64,000 nt of DNA, taken from positions 1-64,000 of the forward strand of contig NZ_SSBJ01000024.1 of the NCBI RefSeq assembly GCF_004795055.1, in the 5' to 3' direction. Below the pieces are notes generated by a model. It did not search any database, was not told the DNA's origin, and saw only the letters and a program-made list of their open reading frames with translations. Shown in pieces: positions 59,398 through 64,000 of this stretch (its first letter is position 1; each line of letters begins with the position of its first letter). The position numbers and the translations under genes are program-made. Origin of the DNA: Streptomyces sp. A1136 (GTDB lineage: Bacteria > Actinomycetota > Actinomycetes > Streptomycetales > Streptomycetaceae).

Positions 59398-60923
59398 GGA
59401 CCGTCACGGGACGCACGGACCACGTGGTCGTCGTCGGGGCCGGTCTGGCGGGCCTCGCCGCCGCCCTGCACCTGCTGGGCGCGGGGCGTCGGGTCACCCT
59501 GGTGGAACGCGCCGCGGTGCCGGGGGGCAGGGCGGGACGCCTGGAGAAGGGCGGCTTCCGCTTCGATACGGGACCGACCGTGCTGACCATGCCCCACCTG
59601 CTGGAAGAGGCCTTCGCGGCCGTCGGCGACAGCGTGGCCGAACGGCTGGAACTCACGCCCCTGCACCCCGCCTACCGGGCTTCCTTCGCGGACGGCAGCA
59701 CGCTGGACGTCCACACCGGCGCGGAGGCGATGGAAGCGGAGATCGAACGGTTCGCCGGGAGCCGCGAGGCGTTGGGGTACCGGCGGCTGCGCCGCTGGCT
59801 CCAGGACCTCTACCGCGCCCAGATGCGGCGGTTCATCGACACGAACTTCGATTCGCCCCGGCAACTGCTCCACCCCGACCTGGCCCGGCTGGCGGCGCTC
59901 GGCGGCTTCGGCCGCCTCGATCCCGCCATCGGACGCTTCGTCAAGGACGAGCGACTGCGCCGGGTCTTCTCCTTCCAGGCCCTGTACGCGGGCGTCCCGC
60001 CTGCCCGCGCCCTGGCCGCCTACGCGGTCATCGCCTACATGGACACCATCGCCGGTGTCTACTTCCCCACGGGGGGCATGCACGCCCTGCCACGGGCCAT
60101 GGCCGAGTCCGCCGCCGACGCGGGCGCCACCCTGTTGTACGGGCAGGACGTGACACGGCTGGAGCGACGCGGCGAGAGGATCACCGCGGTCGTCACCGAC
60201 CGGCAGCGCATCGCCTGCGACGCGGTCGTCCTCACCCCCGACCTGCCGGTGGTCTACGGGCTCCTCGGCGGGGCCCCGCGACGCCCTCTGCGGTTGCGGC
60301 ACTCCCCCTCGGCCGTGGTCCTGCACCTGGGCACCGACCGCACCTGGTCCCGGCTCGCCCATCATTCGATCTTCTTCGGGTCGAAGTGGAAGGAAACCTT
60401 CCACGAGGTGACACGGTCGGGACGACTCATGAGCGACCCCTCCCTCCTGATCACCCGGCCCACCGTCACCGACCCGTCCCTGGCGCCGGCCGGGCGGCAC
60501 AGCCACTACGTCCTGGCGCCGTGCCCGAACACCGACATCGGCCCCTCGGCCGAAAGGTGGGCCGTGCTCGGACCGCACTACCGGCGGGAACTCCTCGACG
60601 TACTCGAACGCCGCGGCCTCACCGGTCTGGAGGCCTCCGTCGAAGAGGAAGCCCTGGTCACGCCGGCCGACTGGACGGCGCAAGGCCACGCCGCGGGCAC
60701 TCCCTTCTCCGCGGCGCACACCTTCGCCCAGACCGGTCCCTTCCGCCCGCGCAACCTCGTGCGGGGCACGTCGAACGCCGTCCTCGCCGGCTGCGGTACG
60801 ACACCGGGCGTCGGCGTGCCCACGGTCCTGATCTCGGGCAAGCTCGCCGCCGCGCGCATCACGGGCACGGGGGCGCGCCCACTCCCGCGGGCCCGATCCA
60901 CCGAGAACGGAGCACCGGCGTGA
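59394..60923 (+). CDS. crtI: Phytoene desaturase CrtI
   Basis: This 509-residue flavoprotein carries the N-terminal dinucleotide fold VVVVGAGLAGLAAALHLLGA (about 10-30) and GGRAGRLEKGGFRFDTGPTV, and the C-terminal signature GTTPGVGVPTVLISGKLAAA. Bacterial CrtI converts phytoene to lycopene by four desaturations using FAD. It overlaps crtE and crtB by 4 nt each. Confidence 0.93.
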   Translation: MRTVTGRTDHVVVVGAGLAGLAAALHLLGAGRRVTLVERAAVPGGRAGRLEKGGFRFDTGPTVLTMPHLLEEAFAAVGDSVAERLELTPLHPAYRASFADGSTLDVHTGAEAMEAEIERFAGSREALGYRRLRRWLQDLYRAQMRRFIDTNFDSPRQLLHPDLARLAALGGFGRLDPAIGRFVKDERLRRVFSFQALYAGVPPARALAAYAVIAYMDTIAGVYFPTGGMHALPRAMAESAADAGATLLYGQDVTRLERRGERITAVVTDRQRIACDAVVLTPDLPVVYGLLGGAPRRPLRLRHSPSAVVLHLGTDRTWSRLAHHSIFFGSKWKETFHEVTRSGRLMSDPSLLITRPTVTDPSLAPAGRHSHYVLAPCPNTDIGPSAERWAVLGPHYRRELLDVLERRGLTGLEASVEEEALVTPADWTAQGHAAGTPFSAAHTFAQTGPFRPRNLVRGTSNAVLAGCGTTPGVGVPTVLISGKLAAARITGTGARPLPRARSTENGAPA

Positions 60924-61945
60924 CGCGACGCGAACTCGACGCGGCCGGCATCACCGAACCGGCCCTGCGCGCCGCGTACACCGCCTGCCGCCGCCTCAAC
61001 GCCCGGCACGGCAAGACGTACTTCCTCGCCACGCGCCTGCTGCCCGCCGACCGGCGCCCGGCCGTCCACGCCCTCTACGGCTTCGCACGCTGGGCGGACG
61101 ACATCGTCGACGACCTCGGCGACGCCACGGAGGAGCAGCGCTCGCGGCTCCTGGGCGACCTCACCGCCTCCCTCGCGACGGCCTTGACCGGCGGCCGTAC
61201 CGAGGACCCCGTCGTGCGGGCCTTGGCGGACACGGCCGTGCGCTACCGCATCCCGACCGTCCACTTCACCGACTTCCTGGCCTCCATGCGCAGCGACCTC
61301 AGCGTCACCGACTATCCGACGATGCGGCACCTGCGCGAGTACATGCACGGCTCGGCCGCCGTGATCGGCCTGCAGATGCTGCCCGTCCTCGGCGCGGTCG
61401 GTCCCCCGGAGGAGGCCGCGCCGTACGCCGCCGCTCTCGGCGAGGCCTTCCAGTTGACCAACTTCATCCGGGACGTGGGCGAGGACCTCGACCGCGGGCG
61501 CGTCTACCTGCCGTCGGACCTCCTCGGCGCGCACGGCGTGGACCGCGACCTGCTGCTGTGGAGCCGCGGGACGGGGCGCGGCGATCCGCGCATCACCAAG
61601 GCGCTCAAGGCCGCCGCCGCGCACACCAGGGGCGTGTACGCGCGGGCGGAGCCCGGCATCGGACTGCTGCAGCCCGCGAGCCGACCCTGCGTCCGTACCG
61701 CGTTCGTGTTGTACGGGGACATCCTCGACGCCGTCGCCCGCGACGGGTACACCTCGGTCCACCGGCGCTCGACGGTGCCCCGGCGCCGGCGCGCGGTGAT
61801 CGCCGGACAGGGCCTGGTACGCGCCGCCGCCGCCCGCCGACGCCTCTCCGGCGCGCCACCGCGGCGGACGCCGGCCCGACCCGCGCCGACGCCCCCGCCG
61901 GCGCCGGGGGGCGCGGCGCGGAACGTGACGGAGGGGGCACGGTGA
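60920..61945 (+). CDS. crtB: Phytoene synthase CrtB
   Basis: This 341-residue protein starts at GTG, overlapping the crtI stop as GTGA. The two Asp-rich motifs are present: RWADDIVDDLGDA (D60-D65) and FIRDVGEDLDRGRVYLP. It joins two geranylgeranyl diphosphates to phytoene. The last 45 residues are Arg/Pro/Ala-rich and unusual. Confidence 0.93.
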   Translation: MTRRELDAAGITEPALRAAYTACRRLNARHGKTYFLATRLLPADRRPAVHALYGFARWADDIVDDLGDATEEQRSRLLGDLTASLATALTGGRTEDPVVRALADTAVRYRIPTVHFTDFLASMRSDLSVTDYPTMRHLREYMHGSAAVIGLQMLPVLGAVGPPEEAAPYAAALGEAFQLTNFIRDVGEDLDRGRVYLPSDLLGAHGVDRDLLLWSRGTGRGDPRITKALKAAAAHTRGVYARAEPGIGLLQPASRPCVRTAFVLYGDILDAVARDGYTSVHRRSTVPRRRRAVIAGQGLVRAAAARRRLSGAPPRRTPARPAPTPPPAPGGAARNVTEGAR

Positions 61946-62970
61946 CCACGAGACGCACCCGCCGCGGCCGTTACCCCCTCAGCCTCCGCCGGGCGCCCGT
62001 CCCCTGGGAGCGGCAGGAACCCACCTGGCGCGCCGCCGCTCCCCGGGCCATCGGCGCGTCGCTGGAGCGTGCGCTCGCCCGGCCGTCGGGCAACTGGTAC
62101 GTGCTGGGCGCCTCCTGTGACATCGGGCCCGAGGAGCCGCACGGATTCACCGTGGCCGGCGAGGAGATCGTCGCGTGGCGCGACGGGCGCGGCCGCCTGG
62201 TGGCCGGCTCCGGGATCTGCCCCCACCTGGGGGCCCCGCTGGCGCAGGCCCGGGTCCACTGCGGAACGCTCGTGTGCCACTGGCACGGAATGGCCCTGGA
62301 CGGCGGCCCCTCGGCGGGCTGGACCGCCTACCCGGCCCACGACGACGGCGTCCTGTGCTGGGTCCGGCTCGACGCCCACGGGCGGGAGGAGCCGTTGCCG
62401 CTGCCCGTCGTGGCCCGGCGCCCCGACCTCGGCCACGCGGTGGCCTGCGTCTACGAGGCCACCGGGATCTGCGAGCCCGAGGACATCGTCGCCAACCGCC
62501 TCGATCCCTGGCACGGCGCCTGGTTCCACCCCTATTCCTTCGTCGACCTGCGCGTCCTGGAAACCCGGGGCCCGTCTTCGACGTCGTCATCGTCGTCGTC
62601 AGGGGACGAAGCCCTGGTCGTCCGGGTGTCCTTCCGCCTGACCGACCGGATCGTCATTCCCGTCACCGCCGAGTTCACCGCCCCCGAGCCCCGGACCGTC
62701 GTCATGCACATCACCGAGGGCGAAGGCCGGGGCTCCGTGGTGGAGACCCACGCGACGCCCCTGGGGGCGGGCCGGGACGGCCGGCCCCGGACCAGGGTGA
62801 CGGAGGCCGTTGTCGCCGCCTCCGAGCGTCCCGGCTTCGCCGTCGCCCGGGCCGGCGCGGCCCTGCTGCGGCCGCTCATGCGCCGGACGGCGGCTCGGCT
62901 GTGGAAGGACGACCTGGCCTACGCCGAACGCCGGTGGCACCTGCGCAGCTCCGGCCGGTTCCCCGGCTGA
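61942..62970 (+). CDS. Rieske [2Fe-2S] protein (DUF5914 type), in the crt operon
   Basis: This 342-residue protein starts at GTG, overlapping crtB as GTGA. A Rieske cluster motif is clear: CPH (C93, H95) and CHWH (C112, H115) within GSGICPHLGAPLAQA and VCHWHGMALD. The C-terminal half (about 170-340) is a separate domain that reads like DUF5914. A run of Ser residues (about 211-220) interrupts it. Its place suggests a role in a late carotenoid oxidation. Its gene position corresponds to what older papers call crtV, but I cannot confirm that equivalence. It ends two bases from the convergent crtU. Confidence 0.85.
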   Translation: MTTRRTRRGRYPLSLRRAPVPWERQEPTWRAAAPRAIGASLERALARPSGNWYVLGASCDIGPEEPHGFTVAGEEIVAWRDGRGRLVAGSGICPHLGAPLAQARVHCGTLVCHWHGMALDGGPSAGWTAYPAHDDGVLCWVRLDAHGREEPLPLPVVARRPDLGHAVACVYEATGICEPEDIVANRLDPWHGAWFHPYSFVDLRVLETRGPSSTSSSSSSGDEALVVRVSFRLTDRIVIPVTAEFTAPEPRTVVMHITEGEGRGSVVETHATPLGAGRDGRPRTRVTEAVVAASERPGFAVARAGAALLRPLMRRTAARLWKDDLAYAERRWHLRSSGRFPG

Positions 62971-62972
62971 CG

Positions 62973-64000
62973 TCAGGCGGGGGAGCGCGCGCCGACCCGC
63001 TCGTCCTGTCCCGGGGTGCGGCCCAGCCGCGCCAGCGTCCGCAGCGGCGCGGACCGCCCCCGTCGCGGCACCGTCCACAGCGTCTCGCCCCGTACCCCCC
63101 ACTGCTCCAGCAGCGCGTTGGCGGCGAGGAACCCGCTGGTGGCCGCCCGCTCCATCAGCGCGACGGGCAGCCCCGTACGGACCATGTCGCCGGCCACCAA
63201 CAACCGCGGATCGGGAGTGCGCACCCCGGGACGGGAGGCGTAGCCGCCGATCTCGAACAGCGGGCAGTCGTCGCGCCATTCGTGCCGTACGTCGACCGTC
63301 CCGGCCTCCCGGGTCTCGCCGTACACCGAGTGCAGCTGCTCCACCAGCCGTGCCTCGACCGCCGAACGCTCCCGGGCCGGGTCCACGGCGTAGGCGTGCA
63401 GCTCCACCACCGAGCCGCCGGTCCGCAGCGTCCACCGGTGGGCCTCCCCCTCCCAGCGGTCGAGGACGCTGACGTTGTCCAGGTCCCCGTATCCGCTCGT
63501 CCCGAGGAAGCCCGGCCGCTCGGGCCGGACCGGACGGTCAAGCCACAGCCGTGAGACGAGGAACGGCGCGGCGGTGCGGAGCCCGGCGATGTCCTCGCGC
63601 CACCTCGCGTCGCCCAGGTCCTCCGAGGCCGCCACGACCCGACGCAGGCCCTGGACGTCCATGGCGAGGACCACGGCGTCGAAGCGTTCGTCCCGGCCGG
63701 CCACCCGTACCTCGAAGCCGGCGGCCCCCGCCGGGCGGACCTCCTCCACGGCCGTCGCCGTACGCACCTCGGCCCCCAGCGCGGTGAGGTGACGGCCCAG
63801 CGGCTCCCACAGGGCCTGCGGAAACGGCTCGCGCGGCACGTCGAAGAGCAGGCCCTCGGCGGACCCGAGGAAGTAGATGTGGAACATCAACACCAGCTCG
63901 GCGGCCGACAGTCGGTGCGGGTCGGCGAAGAAACTCCGGGAGAACACCTCGAACGCGAGGTGGTGCGCGGCGTCCGGGAACCGGATGGCGGCCAGGAACT
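62973..64000 (-). CDS. crtU: CrtU, carotene desaturase/isorenieratene synthase (partial)
   Basis: The frame is open across the window edge, so the N-terminus is missing; the visible part is about 342 residues. It shows FSRSFFADPHRLSAAELVLM then FHIYFLGSAEGLLFDVPREP, and a C-terminal FAD-oxidoreductase motif VAGDMVRTGLPVALMERAAT. This matches CrtU, which desaturates and rearranges beta-carotene rings into aromatic ends in streptomycete isorenieratene synthesis. It converges on the Rieske gene with a 2-bp gap. Confidence 0.88.
   Translation of the reverse strand, partial: FLAAIRFPDAAHHLAFEVFSRSFFADPHRLSAAELVLMFHIYFLGSAEGLLFDVPREPFPQALWEPLGRHLTALGAEVRTATAVEEVRPAGAAGFEVRVAGRDERFDAVVLAMDVQGLRRVVAASEDLGDARWREDIAGLRTAAPFLVSRLWLDRPVRPERPGFLGTSGYGDLDNVSVLDRWEGEAHRWTLRTGGSVVELHAYAVDPARERSAVEARLVEQLHSVYGETREAGTVDVRHEWRDDCPLFEIGGYASRPGVRTPDPRLLVAGDMVRTGLPVALMERAATSGFLAANALLEQWGVRGETLWTVPRRGRSAPLRTLARLGRTPGQDERVGARSPA

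Noticed and set aside
58628..61945. An open frame of about 1100 codons running through crtE and crtI into crtB.
   Set aside because: Only the last part, from 60920, encodes a real protein (CrtB); the rest is a frame shadow of crtE and crtI.
1..64000. CRISPR arrays, insertion sequences, integrases or transposases.
   Set aside because: No regularly spaced repeats and no transposase- or recombinase-like proteins were seen in any frame.

Overview
The window is high-GC DNA of a Streptomyces-type actinomycete. The evidence is GC-rich codon use throughout, frequent GTG/TTG starts with purine-rich ribosome sites, a gas-vesicle cluster in the streptomycete order gvpO-A-F-G-Y-Z-J-L-S-K, and a crtE-I-B carotenoid operon. 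The many one-off regulators and enzymes, several decayed genes and few housekeeping genes suggest a chromosomal arm or other accessory region. No insertion sequence, CRISPR array or rRNA was seen.

Layout. 0-9 kb: a tiny hydrophobic protein, an orphan predicted conflict-type protein beside a divergent tRNA-His, a BrkB/YihY membrane protein, a decayed gene, a Stealth-family sugar-phosphate transferase, an NfeD-SPFH membrane pair and a SpoIIE-type phosphatase. 9-25 kb: MerR, WYL and VOC proteins, a stand-alone MurE-like ligase preceded by competing hairpins, a CaCA exchanger, a Vat-type acetyltransferase, TspO, hemerythrin, a P450 with a divergent TetR, and a MarR gene whose operator recurs before a membrane protein and an aldehyde dehydrogenase. 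25-31.5 kb: a compact NHLM-type peptide export operon (double-glycine precursor, HlyD-like adaptor, C39 peptidase-ABC, second ABC) with no recognisable modification enzyme. 32-45 kb: GNAT, sirtuin, acyl-CoA dehydrogenase with PadR, a scrambled FAD-monooxygenase pseudogene, TetR plus hydrolase, a second near-identical copy of the tiny hydrophobic gene, an AraC/VOC group, and a damaged amidotransferase-methyltransferase pair. 45.7-51.3 kb: the gas-vesicle operon, almost every gene overlapping the next by 4-8 nt. 51.4-57.8 kb: GlsB-like and DUF4404 small proteins, an Asp/Glu-racemase-like protein with an SDR, DinB, TetR with a divergent SDR and a perfect operator, a decayed AraC gene and a CBS protein. 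58-64 kb: crtE-crtI-crtB plus a Rieske protein, convergent with crtU cut by the window end.

How they work together. The gas-vesicle genes build and nucleate the protein shell. The crt genes lead from prenyl diphosphates through phytoene and lycopene toward isorenieratene-type aromatic carotenoids; the lycopene cyclase is not in view. The 25-31.5 kb block makes and exports one small peptide. Local regulation is legible because the P450/TetR, MarR, PadR, TetR/hydrolase and TetR/SDR pairs each carry clear palindromes in their promoter regions. The least conventional observations are the scrambled monooxygenase, the orphan NHLM precursor with a hairpin between it and its exporter genes, the competing hairpins upstream of the MurE-like gene, and the 94 percent identical 237-bp direct repeat carrying the tiny hydrophobic gene at both ends of a 40-kb interval.
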